Assembly (NCBI RefSeq): GCF_004698125.1
Contig: NZ_SRHV01000005.1
Span: 558,001 to 622,000, forward strand
From: Halosimplex halophilum
Lineage (GTDB): Archaea; Halobacteriota; Halobacteria; Halobacteriales; Haloarculaceae
Direction: 5' to 3'
Length of the DNA: 64,000 nucleotides
The notes below the pieces were generated by a model, which worked only from the letters and a program-made list of their open reading frames with translations, did not search any database and was not told the origin of the DNA. This document shows positions 24,672 through 34,901 of the stretch, piece by piece. The position numbers were made by a program, and so were the translations under genes. The number at the start of each line of letters is the position of its first letter. Positions within the stretch are counted from its first letter, which is position 1.

Positions 24672-26293
24672 GGCGCCACCCCCGCGCCGATGGCGCGACA
24701 CTCGCCGGGGGCCCACCGGAGGGCGATCGACGAGTCCGCGCCGCCGTCATAGACGATGTCTCCCGTCACGGTCCACCCCTCGTAGCGCCGCTCTGATAGC
24801 TGGACCGGTCCGGTCCCGGTCGGCGCGCCGACGGTCGTCCACGACTCCCGGACCAGCGTCGGGCAGTCGGGAGGCGGCGCCGCGCCGCGGAGCCACGCGG
24901 TCGTCGGCGCGTCCGTGACCGCGGCGCCGCGGTAGTTGTACGCGACGTAGGTGAGGTGGTCGTCGGTGGCCCACCCGCCGTCGACGCGCTCGGTCGCGAA
25001 GGTCGCGGCGTCGAACTCGTCGGGTTCCGTCACGGGCTCGAACGGGAACGCCGCCAGCCCGGCGAACGGGTACGGCGCGGAGACGAGCACGGCCGCGGCG
25101 ACGACGACGACCGCGACCCGCCCGCGGGTCGGCCGGCGGGCGCCGTACCACGCCAGCGCGACGGCCGTCGCCACGGCCAGCCCGAGGTGGAGGTGCGTCG
25201 TCGAGCGGACGAACAGATCCAGGTACGCCGGGGTGCGTCCGCCGGTGAGCGCGAACCCCATCGCGGCCAGCGGGCCGACGACGGCGGCGAACATCGCGAG
25301 CCCGCGCTCGCTCGCCAGCCGCGGGAGCCCGCCCGCGGCGACGAGGACGACCAGCACCAGCGGGAGCGTGAGCGCGACCAGCAGCGGCGAGGTGGTCGCC
25401 TCCCCCGGGAAGATCGACACGACGGCGTTGACCGCGAGGACGGCGACGCCCGCGCCGCAGATCGCGAGCGGGAAGCCGCGCTGGACGCGCCGCGGGGCGA
25501 CATCGAGCCACCGCGCCAGCGCGACCGCGAGGATCACCCAGGCGAGGAAGAGCCCCAGCGAGCCGGAGACGGCCTCGGTCCGCGCCAGGTCGGCGAGTTC
25601 GTAGTAGCCGAACGCGAACAGCCAGAACCCGGCGACGCCGGCGGCCCCGCCGACCGCCCGCCGGAGCGTGAACCGGCGGGCGACGGCGAGGGCGACCAGC
25701 GTCGTGCCGGCGAGGCCGGCGACGACGGTCGAGAGGTTGTGGCCGAACGGGAGCAGCAGGCCGAGCGCGACGGCCGCGCCGAGCCAGCGCCGCCGGCCCG
25801 TGGCGAGCGCCCGGTCGAGCGCGAGGAGGAAACAGGCCAGCAGCGCCAGGCCGTACACCTCGGCGTTGACCGACATCGAGCGGAACAGGTAGGGGCCGTT
25901 GACCGCCAGGACGAGGCCGGCGACGGCGGCCGCTCCCCGTCGATACGGCCGCGGGAGGTCGGCGGCCAGCGACCGGGCGTAGGCCATCGCGACCAGCGCC
26001 GGGACGACGCCGAGGCAGGCGACCAGCGGCTGGGCGACGGTCATCGCGTCGAGGCCGACGACCGCGCCGGCCGTCGCGATCAGCGTCACGAACAGGTACG
26101 AGTCGGGCGCCGGCGCCCCGGGGCCGGAGAGCGCCACGCCGTCGGCCGCGAGGATCCGCTCGGCGTCGCTGACGAACACGAACGCGTCCGTGTTGTACGG
26201 CAGCGGCGAGAGGTGCAGCGACGACAGCCGGGCGGCCACCACGACCGCGAGGACGGCCGCGACGAGCACCGCGTCCGGACGGCGCTCGCTCAC
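24668..26293 (-). CDS. Multispan membrane protein, GT-C-like
   Basis: A 541-residue protein with about twelve membrane helices and a C-terminal ~120-residue extracytoplasmic domain. The first loop (SPLPYNTDAFVFVSDAERILAA) holds an Asp as in GT-C glycosyltransferases, which use such loops for catalysis. The C-terminal domain has WATDDHLTYVAYNY and ESWTTVG, both shared with the paralogue at 60711. GTG 26293 overlaps the stop of the permease gene by four bases. The function is unknown; use of a lipid-linked sugar is a family-based guess. Confidence 0.7.
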
Positions 26294-29283
26294 GACTCAC
26301 CCCCGAACAGCCGCGACGGGTCGACCGAGCTGTACCACCGGGCGACGGCGCCCGCGCTCGCGAGCGCCAGCGCCAGCGAGCCGAGGGCGAGCGGCCCGAC
26401 GACGGCGACCGGGACGCCCGCGGTCACGCGGACGCCGAACACGGTGAACGCCCCGGCCCACGAGAGCGCCCACAGGGCCACCACCGCGAGCGCGACGCTG
26501 GCGAGCGTGGCCGGGGCGCCGATGCGGACGGCGTCGCCGAGCACCAGCCGGGCGACCCGGCGCGGGCCCGCGCCGACGGCCCGGTGGATCCCGATGTCGC
26601 CGCGGCGGGCCTGGACCGCGTCGGCGAACGCCGCGACGGTGCTCCCGGTCGTCATCACGACGCCGAGCGCGACCAGCGTCGCCAGCACCAGCCAGATGTT
26701 GCCGAACACGCGCGACAGCAGCCCGCTCGTGCCGGCCGCGCCCGAGACGCGCCCGCTCGACGCGAGCGCGCTCGCCAGCCGGTCGTCGCCGGCCACCCGG
26801 TAGACCCGCTCGACGACGGTGCCGCCCGCGCTCGCCCGGACGGTGTACGTCCCGGGCGGCCTAGGGTCGAGCGTCGCCGTCCGCGTCAGACTCTCGCCGG
26901 GGGCCAGCCGGACGGACTCCGAGCGGTCGACGCCCGGCCCGGCGAGGGTCACGGTCCGTTCGAGCGCGCTCGCCCACGGGTTCGTCACCCGGACCCGGGC
27001 CGTCGGTTCGGTGAGCGCCCCCGTCTCGTTGGGGACCACGAGCCGGATCCCTGGCTCGCGGGGCGCGCCGGCGACCAGCCGGACCCGGGTAGTCGCCGCC
27101 CGGTCGCCGGCGGTCGCCCGGAGCGCGTACGTCCCGGGCGTCTCGGGCAACCGGAGTCGCGCGACCCCGTCCTCGCCGGTTCGGGCCGTCCGGTCGCCGA
27201 CCGAGACGGTCGCGTCCCCGACACGCTCGCCGGCCAGCGTGCGGACCGGGAGCCGGAGGGTGGTGCCGGGCGGCCCCTCGTCGGGCAGCGGCGGGAGGGT
27301 GAGCGTGTCGGGTGCGCGGACGCGGACCTCCCGCGTCGTCGACCCGACGGCCACCCGCTGGACGCCCTCACCGGTCGCGTCGAACTCGACGGTGACGGTC
27401 CGGCGCTCGTCGGGGTCGAGCGACACTTCGGCTCGCTGGGTCCGGTCGCCGAACCGCACGCGGACCGTCCGGGTCGTCCGCTCGGCGCCGACGTTGCGGA
27501 GGTGGACCCCGACAGCGACCGTCTCGCCGCGGGCGACCTGGTCCGGCGCGTCCACGCCGAGGACGACGACGCCGTCGGACGACTCGTTCGCGGGGGGTTC
27601 GCCGAGCCGGACCAGGTTCGCGTAGCCCGGGTACACGTCCGACAGGTGGCGCGCGAGCGGCAGCGAGACGAGGAGGTGGTCGTCGGCCGCGCCGCTCGCG
27701 TCGAACGCGCCGACGACCTCGACGGTGGCGACGGCGCGGCTCGTGCTTCCCCCGACGGCGATCGTTTCGCCCGGTTCGACGCCGAGCGTCCCGGCGAGAT
27801 CGGAGCCGATCACGGCCTCGTCGGTCCCGTTCGGCGCGCGGCCCGCGACGACCCGGGCGTCCGAGACGGAGCGGTACGCCTCGAACGACGCGCCGCGGGC
27901 GGGGAACGGCCGGCCGTCGTGGACGAGAAACAGGAGGATCTCGGCGCTCGCGGGCGTGCCGGACTGCCGGAGGGCGTCGGCGTAGCCCGCCGGGACGCTG
28001 CTGTCGACGGGGTGGAGCGCGTCCGGCCCGACGATCGTCGCGCTCCCCTGGGTCGCCGTGGCGCCGACGCCGCCGACGACGCTCCCCAGCGAGACGACGA
28101 CGAGGACGAACGTGACGAACACGGCCAGGGTGGCCGTCGTCGGCACGGCCGCCCCGGCCGGCAGCAGCGACGGCCCGTCGAACCACCCGGGCCCGCCGTC
28201 GAAACCAGGTACCCCGTCGAACCCGAACAGGCGGTCGCCGTCGGGTTTCGGGTCCAGCGGCGCCCCGCGGGTGACCGACCGGGACGCGAGCGCGCCGGCA
28301 ACGACGCCCACGGCGACGAACGTCGCGCAGACGGCGGCGACGAGCGGCGCGGTCCGCCCGTCGACCGCCAGCGGGAGGCCGACGGGCAGTCCCAGCGTCA
28401 CCGCGGCGGCCGTCGCCGCGTTCGGCACGACGACGCCGATGGCGTAGCCCAGCGCCACGCCCGCGAGCGTGAGCAGCCCGGCGCGGGCGGCGACGACGAG
28501 GCCGATACGCCGCGGGGTCGCGCCGGTCGCCCGGAGGACGACCAGCGCCGCCCGCCGGTCGCGGACGGTCATCCGCGTGACGCTGAACACGACCACGCCG
28601 ACGAGGACCGCGGCGCTCGCACAGACCACGGCCAGCACGCCGAGCATCTGCCGCGTGCCCGCGAGGAAGAAGGCGAGCGCGCCCGTCAGCGGCGCGCCGT
28701 CCCCGGGAACCGGCGACGACGCCGGGCGGACCACGAGCGCCCGGTCGGCACCCAGCTCCCGTGCGGTCGCCGCGTCGGTGACCAGCCACGAGTCGGGGAA
28801 CACGGCGGCCTCCGCGCGGTGGTCGACCGCCCGGTCGAGCGTGGTCCCGTCCCCGACGAGCGTGACCGCGTCGCCCGTCACCGGGCCGGCGACGCCGTCG
28901 GGTACCGAGACGCTCGCGATCCCGCCCCTGGAGGGTGAGGTCCCGTCGGCGGTCGAGGCGTCGTCAGCAGGCGTGGAGTCGCCAGAGCGAGCGGAGTCGT
29001 CGGTTCCTCCGGCGGGGACCCCGACGACGGTCCGCGACTCGCCGTCGACCGTGGCGGTCGCCACCGGGAGGGTCGTCCCGTCGGCCGGGGCGGCCCCGGG
29101 GTCGTCCGTCAGCGCGACCGTCGACTCGGCCCCGTGTTCGCCGGCGATCGCCGTCGTCTGCCCGGCGACGCCGAGCAACACGAGCACCGCGCCGACCAGG
29201 AACGCCGTCGCCACGGCGACGACCAGCACCGCGAGCTGGTCGCGTGCCGACCACCGGGTGACGAGCGCCCGTGCGTAGTTCAT
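26290..29283 (-). CDS. FtsX-type ABC permease with extracytoplasmic CARDB/Ig-like domains
   Basis: A 997-residue membrane protein. It begins with a helix (LAVLVVAVATAFLVGAVLVL) and an extracytoplasmic domain, then an FtsX module (SVTRMTVRDRRAALVVLRATGATPRRIG), a second extracytoplasmic part with a MacB-like segment (VVGSDLAGTLGVEPGETIAVGG, split here by context), CARDB/Ig-like repeats (about residues 560-830) and a final FtsX module (RRGDIGIHRAVGAGPRRVARLVLGD). This architecture suits a transporter or mechanotransducer of envelope molecules. The partner ATPase is at 24009. A paralogue of similar size is at 57586. Confidence 0.8.
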   Translation of the reverse strand: MNYARALVTRWSARDQLAVLVVAVATAFLVGAVLVLLGVAGQTTAIAGEHGAESTVALTDDPGAAPADGTTLPVATATVDGESRTVVGVPAGGTDDSARSGDSTPADDASTADGTSPSRGGIASVSVPDGVAGPVTGDAVTLVGDGTTLDRAVDHRAEAAVFPDSWLVTDAATARELGADRALVVRPASSPVPGDGAPLTGALAFFLAGTRQMLGVLAVVCASAAVLVGVVVFSVTRMTVRDRRAALVVLRATGATPRRIGLVVAARAGLLTLAGVALGYAIGVVVPNAATAAAVTLGLPVGLPLAVDGRTAPLVAAVCATFVAVGVVAGALASRSVTRGAPLDPKPDGDRLFGFDGVPGFDGGPGWFDGPSLLPAGAAVPTTATLAVFVTFVLVVVSLGSVVGGVGATATQGSATIVGPDALHPVDSSVPAGYADALRQSGTPASAEILLFLVHDGRPFPARGASFEAYRSVSDARVVAGRAPNGTDEAVIGSDLAGTLGVEPGETIAVGGSTSRAVATVEVVGAFDASGAADDHLLVSLPLARHLSDVYPGYANLVRLGEPPANESSDGVVVLGVDAPDQVARGETVAVGVHLRNVGAERTTRTVRVRFGDRTQRAEVSLDPDERRTVTVEFDATGEGVQRVAVGSTTREVRVRAPDTLTLPPLPDEGPPGTTLRLPVRTLAGERVGDATVSVGDRTARTGEDGVARLRLPETPGTYALRATAGDRAATTRVRLVAGAPREPGIRLVVPNETGALTEPTARVRVTNPWASALERTVTLAGPGVDRSESVRLAPGESLTRTATLDPRPPGTYTVRASAGGTVVERVYRVAGDDRLASALASSGRVSGAAGTSGLLSRVFGNIWLVLATLVALGVVMTTGSTVAAFADAVQARRGDIGIHRAVGAGPRRVARLVLGDAVRIGAPATLASVALAVVALWALSWAGAFTVFGVRVTAGVPVAVVGPLALGSLALALASAGAVARWYSSVDPSRLFGGES

Positions 29284-29379
29284 CGGGACCGGACTGTCGT
29301 TGTCCGACCCACCGGGGTTCCGCCAATATATCTTGCTGTCGAGCTCACCCCGGCCGTCGAGGCCGCCGCTCCGTCCCGC

Positions 29380-30060
29380 TCAGCGCCGGAAGTCGGGCCT
29401 GATCGCCCGGAGGAGTCGATTCACCTGGTCGACGACCGCGGGGAACCCGTCGGGTCCGGTCGACCCACCGGTTTCCGCGTCCGCGTCCGCGTCCGGTTCC
29501 GAATCCGACTCCGGAGGGACTGCCCCCGAATCCCGGGCGTCCCCGTCGTCGGTCGGCCCGGTCGCCGGCTCACACCCGATAGAGATGTTCATCTCCCCCT
29601 CGCAGGGGCTGCAGGTCGACGTGTCGAGCGCGTCGCGGACCGCCCGCGCGTCGTCGTTGCGAGTCTCGGCGCAGTCGTTCGGGTTGAGACAGAGCCAGCA
29701 CCCCTCGTCCTTTTTGTACTCGTCCTCGGCGACGTAGCCGACGACGACCTCTCCCTCGGCCGCGGTGTAACAGTGGGCGTCCCAGTCCCAGGGCACGTCC
29801 TCCCGCGGCCCCCGCTTCTCCAGCAGCCGGCACTCGTAGCCGTCGTCGACGGCGACGACCGCGTAGTCGCCGTCCGTCCCGCTGCACACCCGCTCGCAGC
29901 CGAAGAACTTCCCGTTGTGGGCGCTGGCCGTGCCCGAGAACGCGGTCACGGCGACGGCCGTCCCGCCCGCCGCCTTCAGCACGGTTCGTCGGTCGATCCG
30001 TCTCGGTCTCCCGTCGGTCGCTCCCTGCCCGTCGTGGTCCGCTCGGTTGCTGGTTGTCAT
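29380..30060 (-). CDS. Cys-rich Tat-exported protein
   Basis: A 226-residue protein with a clear twin-arginine signal (RRTVLKAAGG, hydrophobic run, then TASA before the mature HNGKFFGC). The mature ~120-residue core contains ten cysteines, including CERVC, CWLCLNPNDC and CSPC, an unusual density for a haloarchaeal secreted protein; they could form disulfides or bind a metal. The C-terminal 70 residues are acidic, Pro/Ser-rich and probably disordered. No family is recognised. It is transcribed alone. Confidence 0.75.
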   Translation of the reverse strand: MTTSNRADHDGQGATDGRPRRIDRRTVLKAAGGTAVAVTAFSGTASAHNGKFFGCERVCSGTDGDYAVVAVDDGYECRLLEKRGPREDVPWDWDAHCYTAAEGEVVVGYVAEDEYKKDEGCWLCLNPNDCAETRNDDARAVRDALDTSTCSPCEGEMNISIGCEPATGPTDDGDARDSGAVPPESDSEPDADADAETGGSTGPDGFPAVVDQVNRLLRAIRPDFRR

Positions 30061-31080
30061 CGAGTACGTGCGCCTCGCTTGTCCCGTGTCGACCGGTCGC
30101 TCGCGGTTTGTAATGGCGCGACTGAATCCGTCGCAGGCGGTGCTTACCGGTGTGTTCGGACAGTCGTCTTCGACGCTTTCGATCGGTGACGTTCATCCGA
30201 GCCGACGGTGGGCAACGAGCGGCCACTCGTCCGAACGGGACATCGAGGCAGTGTATCAATTTCCAGACTATCTTCGCCGAACCGGCCGCGATCTACAACC
30301 CCCCGAAATACCCGGGTCGGGCGGAACAACCCTGTGTATTCCCTTTTGATCCGACGGTACACACTGGGTAGATCACCGCTATAATCACGATTTTCACCCC
30401 GATTCGCGCCTAGGCACACCCCAAATCCAGCGATCGAAGCCGGTCGGCTACAATCCCGTATCGGACATATTCACACGGGAAAGGCGTTAAAGGAGCTGAA
30501 CCGCTGTACACGCCACTCGCCGAAACATGTCAACACCCTCATTGCGGCGAACCCCCGAAATCGGAAATACATAGCAATAGCGACGCTCTAACACGTGGTA
30601 TGTGACACTTCAGAATGGTGGTATGTGTCGGCTGGGGGCCAGCCGCCGACCGCGCTCCGTCGGCATTTCGGACGGCTGAGCGACCCCGGAGCAGGCTCAG
30701 TCGTTTGTGCCGGTGATCCCCTGGGTATCTCGCTTCCGTTCGGAGGATTGTCCGCTATACTAGCGGGGATCTCCCAGCTATGATATCCGGGATACTGCGA
30801 CAGTCAGTGCGTGGTACCGGCAACTCGTCGATCAACGAGGGGTGCAGCGATGACAAATAGATGACTAGTGAGGATCCGCGGACAGCTGGTGTCACCGGTG
30901 GGTCCAGTCCTGGTCGCCCGTGGGGCAAGCCGACGACTGCCGATCGAGACGCGAGACGACGCGCTCCCGACGCCGGGCGCACACCCGCGCTGGCTCGATT
31001 CGGTCGCGTCCGTCACCCGGTTCGTGCCCGGTCGGGCGGCTGGTTCGCTCCGCAGACGCTAGTCGCTCCCCCCGCGGACG
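30061..31080 (+). other. Intergenic stretch without a convincing gene
   Basis: About 1 kb of lower-GC sequence. Frames of 60-90 codons exist (for example 30144-30419 minus and 30595-30783 plus) but none has haloarchaeal composition or a recognisable motif. A small perfect hairpin ggctgg-ggg-ccagcc lies at 30630-30644. The stretch marks the left edge of the accessory region. Confidence 0.5.
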
Positions 31081-31653
31081 CTAGTCACCGACGACACCAG
31101 CTGTCGCCGGGGTCGACGCCTCGGCGTCCGCCGGCTCGTCCTTCGAACGCGTCTCCCCGGGGATCGCCGCGTCGGCTGGCAGCACCACCCGGCGTTCCTT
31201 GTACCGGAGGCCGTCGGCACGCCGCGAGCGCAACTCGTCGTACAGCCGGTGGTTCGCCAGGTCCAGCAGCGCGTCGATCGTCCGCCGGGCGAGTTTCGTC
31301 GCGTAGTCCCGGCTCACGTCGCCCTCCTGGATCCGGATCCACGTCGCCAGCTCGCCGGCGTCGAGGTACTCCCGGACGCCGTTACAGCCCTCGTTCCAGA
31401 GGTCGCCAGTGGACTCCTGGCGGGCTTGCCAGACCTGTGCGGCCAGTCGGTCCGGGCGCGTATCCGTGACGGACTGCAGCGTCGTCTCGTCCAGGTGCGC
31501 GAGTTGCTGGATGGGCAGCAGATCCCCGTGGGCGAGCGTGACACCGTCGTCGTGATCGAGCGGGTCGGTACGGTCGGGGTGTGGTGGCCGTGGCAGGTCG
31601 GCTCTGCATTGACTCGCCCGCAGTTGCCCGTGTGTGCTGACCGCCCTCGGCAC
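31081..31653 (-). CDS. Hypothetical protein, accessory region
   Basis: A 190-residue soluble protein. The central part (residues about 65-165) is helical: DRLAAQVWQARQESTGDLWN, REYLDAGELATWIRIQEGD, RTIDALLDLANHRLYDELRSR, ending in a basic ERRVVLPADAAIPGE. It resembles accessory proteins seen on haloarchaeal plasmids and integrated elements, though no function is known. The N-terminal 40 residues are Pro/His/Arg-rich and may not be translated; an internal start was not found. The C-terminal tail is acidic. It may be part of a former integrated element. Confidence 0.55.
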   Translation of the reverse strand: MPRAVSTHGQLRASQCRADLPRPPHPDRTDPLDHDDGVTLAHGDLLPIQQLAHLDETTLQSVTDTRPDRLAAQVWQARQESTGDLWNEGCNGVREYLDAGELATWIRIQEGDVSRDYATKLARRTIDALLDLANHRLYDELRSRRADGLRYKERRVVLPADAAIPGETRSKDEPADAEASTPATAGVVGD

Positions 31654-32234
31654 GTTCGCTCGCTGGAGATACTACCGCAGGCGACAGCAGCGCTGAAAGC
31701 CCTCGGCGCGCTCGCGGTCGCTGAGCGGGATATCCGTGCTCTCCGCACCGCCCGCGCGGATAGTGCCCGCTCAGGCGACCAAGCAAGCGCGAGCGTGCCT
31801 CGCCCTTTCAGTCCGCCAGGACCGCGACCGCACGGCACCGCAGACGGCCACGGGCCTCCCCAACCGATTCGCGACACACGAGTCGCGAATCCCTCGCGCG
31901 ATTTCGTCGCGGCACGGAGGCCGCGACAGCGCGCGCCGACCGCACTGCATTTGTCTGTCTTCTGGTTGGGCGGGTATCGCGTACGCTTTATTGGCTTGTG
32001 AGTACTGGTGGCGTAGGCGCGATCATCACCGCCGCCGGTTAGGGGTGTGTCTGAGATGGGCGATGAACCCTTTGAACCCTTTGTCGAGCAAGCGTACCGC
32101 TGACTCTCATATGGCTGTTATGCGGCTTTCATAGAACGATCTATTGGGTGGCGAGGTTATTTTCACCGTAGAATCGGCTGAATAAGCTGGTTAGCATGCG
32201 TACAGAATATACGACCAATTCAGAACGTTTTGGG
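31654..32234 (+). other. Intergenic transition from GC-rich to AT-rich DNA
   Basis: No gene is supported. The stretch contains a perfect hairpin (31866-31891) and ends where base composition shifts, at about 32,130, to the AT-rich block that carries the flippase gene. Confidence 0.5.
31866..31891. repeat. Perfect inverted repeat
   Basis: The arms GATTCGCGAC and GTCGCGAATC are 10 bases and flank the loop ACACGA. It could be a hairpin terminator, a protein-binding site or the remnant of a mobile-element end. Confidence 0.6.
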
Positions 32235-33683
32235 TTATGGTACGTACTGACTGAGGGTATGAGGAAGGACCTTCTGAGCCGACTCCCGAACCGGTGTATA
32301 ACTAAACAGAACAACTGAGTAAATGAGACCGCCAAATAGGACGATAGACAACAGATCTACTATCGAATTCACCTCAATAGCCGAGCGGACCGCGTAGATG
32401 CAAAATGCCATAAAGCCCGATGCAGCGGCCGCCCATCCCACTTCTTGAACCGGGAACGATATCGCTACGAACCGGCGTAGATATGCAACCTGCAATATGA
32501 GGAGGACAGCGGAGGCCATTGTTGTGGCCAAGGCCGCACCGACAATTCCAAACTGCCAGATCAATATGATGTTCCCCACCAGGTTGATGGCCATAGTTAT
32601 CACCATCGCATAGGCTGCTATTGCCGGCCGATCTATCGCCCAGAGGACGCGACCGAAAATCGAATGCATCGATTGCAATATTTTCTCACCTGCTAAGATA
32701 ATTAGGGCGATCCACGCCACTGTGAACTCCGCTCCAAAAAGGACTCCAAGAAGATCCCGTGAAAGAACCGAAATCCCCGCAAACGCTGGGATAACGACCA
32801 ATAGCCCCGGCAGCAAGGCTTTAGGAATGAGAGATTCAATTCGATCAACCTCCCCATCTGCATCCCATTGACTCATCTGCGGGAAAATCGACACAGATAT
32901 CGATTGTGTGAGCATCATGACAACAAGTGAGAGTCGCCAAGCATTTTCATAAGCCCCTATTTCAACTCGAGAAGAAGCGATCCCGATGGTAACATAGGCA
33001 GTCAGAATTAGTACATCCATCCAGCTGTAAAAGGATCCTCCGACCGAAGAGATCATATTGAATTGCCCGTAATCTAACAAGGACCGTGCATGCTTCATTG
33101 TTGGTCGCCCTATTGTTGTTGAAACCCTCCACCATCCAACAATAACCATTAGAAGGGATCCAAACAGATAGCCGTAAACCAACGCATATACGCCCATTCC
33201 CTGAAGATAGAGCAGGTAGCCCATACTGAGCCAACCAAGTGGGCGCAGAGCTTCAACAAAGGCGGTTTCACCTACACGAAGCTCACCTCGGAGGATCTTG
33301 ATAGAAAATTTCCCGGCTTGGCTAATAAAAAGCGTCAGCACCAGAGGAACTGCGAGATCTGCACCAAGAAACTGATTAACATAACCGCCAAATAGCAGTA
33401 TTGCGGCTGCAATGAAAATAAGTGGGGGAATTTTCATTATGATTGCGGTCGCAAGATACTGACTCGCATCTTCACCCTCACTAATTCGCTTTTCTGCTGC
33501 ATACGATATCCCGAAATTTGCTGGGATCGCCATTATCGAGAGGAAGGCAATGAAAGGGTAATACGTGCCGAGGGGTGAAGCTCCCAATTCTCTGGAAAAT
33601 ATCACAACCGCTGCGAAACTTGCGAGCGAATTACAGACTCGCGCAATGAAGACTTTGAGACTTGATTTGGCGATATCCATCAT
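32235..33683 (-). CDS. Flippase of the polysaccharide-transport (Wzx/MATE-like) family
   Basis: A 482-residue membrane protein with 12-14 helices. The N-terminal FIARVCNSLASFAAVVIFSRELG and GTYYPFIAF patterns, plus NMISSVGGSFYSWMD in the middle, are typical of Wzx-like oligosaccharide flippases. ATG 33683 (MMDIAKSSLKVF) is chosen because the hydrophobic helix starts directly after it; the frame is open to 33767. It would move a lipid-linked glycan across the membrane for S-layer or exopolysaccharide assembly. GC content is well below that of flanking genes, a sign of transfer. It follows the phosphatase-like gene at 33768 in the same direction. Confidence 0.88.
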   Translation of the reverse strand: MMDIAKSSLKVFIARVCNSLASFAAVVIFSRELGASPLGTYYPFIAFLSIMAIPANFGISYAAEKRISEGEDASQYLATAIIMKIPPLIFIAAAILLFGGYVNQFLGADLAVPLVLTLFISQAGKFSIKILRGELRVGETAFVEALRPLGWLSMGYLLYLQGMGVYALVYGYLFGSLLMVIVGWWRVSTTIGRPTMKHARSLLDYGQFNMISSVGGSFYSWMDVLILTAYVTIGIASSRVEIGAYENAWRLSLVVMMLTQSISVSIFPQMSQWDADGEVDRIESLIPKALLPGLLVVIPAFAGISVLSRDLLGVLFGAEFTVAWIALIILAGEKILQSMHSIFGRVLWAIDRPAIAAYAMVITMAINLVGNIILIWQFGIVGAALATTMASAVLLILQVAYLRRFVAISFPVQEVGWAAAASGFMAFCIYAVRSAIEVNSIVDLLSIVLFGGLIYSVVLFSYTPVRESAQKVLPHTLSQYVP

Positions 33684-33767
33684 TTCACCGTCCGATAAAC
33701 TGATGGGTGGTATAATATTGATTGAGCAGGGCCTTGGAGTTACCTGCAACCGTATCGAAGGGACCAA

Positions 33768-34649
33768 TCACAGATAACCAAGCGCCTGGAGTTGCTCATC
33801 TACATTTGCTGAATTGATTGGGTTAGTTCCCTCTGAGATGATCTCTCGCCGGTTGTCCTCAGAATTCGCCGAAACGAACCAAGGGACCGAGCGAACACAA
33901 CTAACGCCACACCCATACGGATGGCCATAATACGAGAACGACCCAATATTACCGAACAATGGCTCACCAAGCATCTCGCCATGATCAGCAGATATTACCG
34001 TCTTACCGAATGAACCTTCAATAATTGGTTGAATCGACTCCTGCACGAGATCAAAATTTTCCTTGTAAGCTTCTCGGATGCTGTTTTCCGAGATGTCGTT
34101 TCTCCTTACTGCTTTCTGAAGGGGTTCAGATTGAAATGAAACATCCTCACCACTGGGACCGAGGTACGGGGCATGTGGTTGCATGTAGTGAGCCAGAATT
34201 CGCTTATTCGGAAATTCTTCTATCATTTCCAACGTTCTCTCGGTGATGTCATCTGGCGGTGTCAGCCCTGAACTACTGTCTTTTGGTTCGACCCATTCAA
34301 ACCGATGAACACTGATTCCTACTTCCTCAGCGAGCTGCCTATAAAACGGATTTGCCGATATGACGACCAGATCTCCGTACGAACCATCAGAGAAATTCCC
34401 CCGGATCCATTCCTCGCTGGTCGAGCCGCGCGATCGCCTTTTTGAGAGATCCCCCTCCAACGAATTACGTTCGGCGAATAGATCATATCGGCAAGCGTCC
34501 AGTATTAGAAGGATATCCCAGTCTTGATTATGAACATTAATCCCTTCAGGATTGTAAGGCGGATCTTTCGATACTTTGTAATTCCGCCAAAGTTCAGCCG
34601 CTGTCACCTTCGGATAACATAACCCAAATTTTATTTTCTCAATTTTCAT
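33768..34649 (-). CDS. Alkaline-phosphatase-superfamily protein (DACRYD family), AT-rich
   Basis: A 293-residue relative of the 7137 protein, starting at ATG 34649 (MKIEKIKFGLCYP). It shares LDACRYD, HYMQPHAPY, SADHGEMLGE and the tail QLQALGYL. The nucleophile region is RGSTSEEWIRG, again with Ser/Thr rather than CxPSR. No signal peptide is seen. It lies just before the flippase and just after a small membrane-protein gene, so it probably works on a lipid-linked or surface glycan. Low GC and AT-rich codons suggest acquisition from another lineage. Confidence 0.8.
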   Translation of the reverse strand: MKIEKIKFGLCYPKVTAAELWRNYKVSKDPPYNPEGINVHNQDWDILLILDACRYDLFAERNSLEGDLSKRRSRGSTSEEWIRGNFSDGSYGDLVVISANPFYRQLAEEVGISVHRFEWVEPKDSSSGLTPPDDITERTLEMIEEFPNKRILAHYMQPHAPYLGPSGEDVSFQSEPLQKAVRRNDISENSIREAYKENFDLVQESIQPIIEGSFGKTVISADHGEMLGEPLFGNIGSFSYYGHPYGCGVSCVRSVPWFVSANSEDNRREIISEGTNPINSANVDEQLQALGYL

Positions 34650-34821
34650 GCCGAGATTTTGAGGCAAGACCCTGAAATGCCGCCTCTGCCAGCTTGAACC
34701 CGCCAATGTTAGTCAGAATACCGAGACCATATATAAGCAAAACAGCAGCTGCTAAAATCTTCATTCCTTTCGCATCAATATGCTCTTCTGGAGCCACCCC
34801 AGTCATGATAGAGTAGAACAT
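34639..34821 (-). CDS. Small single-span membrane protein
   Basis: A 60-residue protein with one hydrophobic helix (ILAAAVLLIYGLGILTNIGG) between polar ends. It overlaps the start of the 33768 gene by 11 bases and shares its AT-rich composition, so it is probably the first gene of that small operon. No family is recognised. Confidence 0.55.
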   Translation of the reverse strand: MFYSIMTGVAPEEHIDAKGMKILAAAVLLIYGLGILTNIGGFKLAEAAFQGLASKSRHEN

Positions 34822-34901
34822 TTGCTAAACCGTATTAGATTTAATGATTGTAGTTACCACAAAATAACCTGATCGCGGCGACTTATATAGGGCAGACCAT
34901 G

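Noticed and set aside
26584-28938. A 784-codon open frame on the plus strand opposite the first FtsX permease
   Set aside because: Same artefact: low-complexity Arg/Asp/Gly text antisense to a recognised gene.
30861-31469. A 202-codon plus-strand protein
   Set aside because: Pro/Arg/Ser-rich text antisense to the better-supported 31081 gene.
30061-32234. A transposase or integrase gene in the accessory edge region
   Set aside because: No DDE, HUH or tyrosine-recombinase motif was found in any frame.
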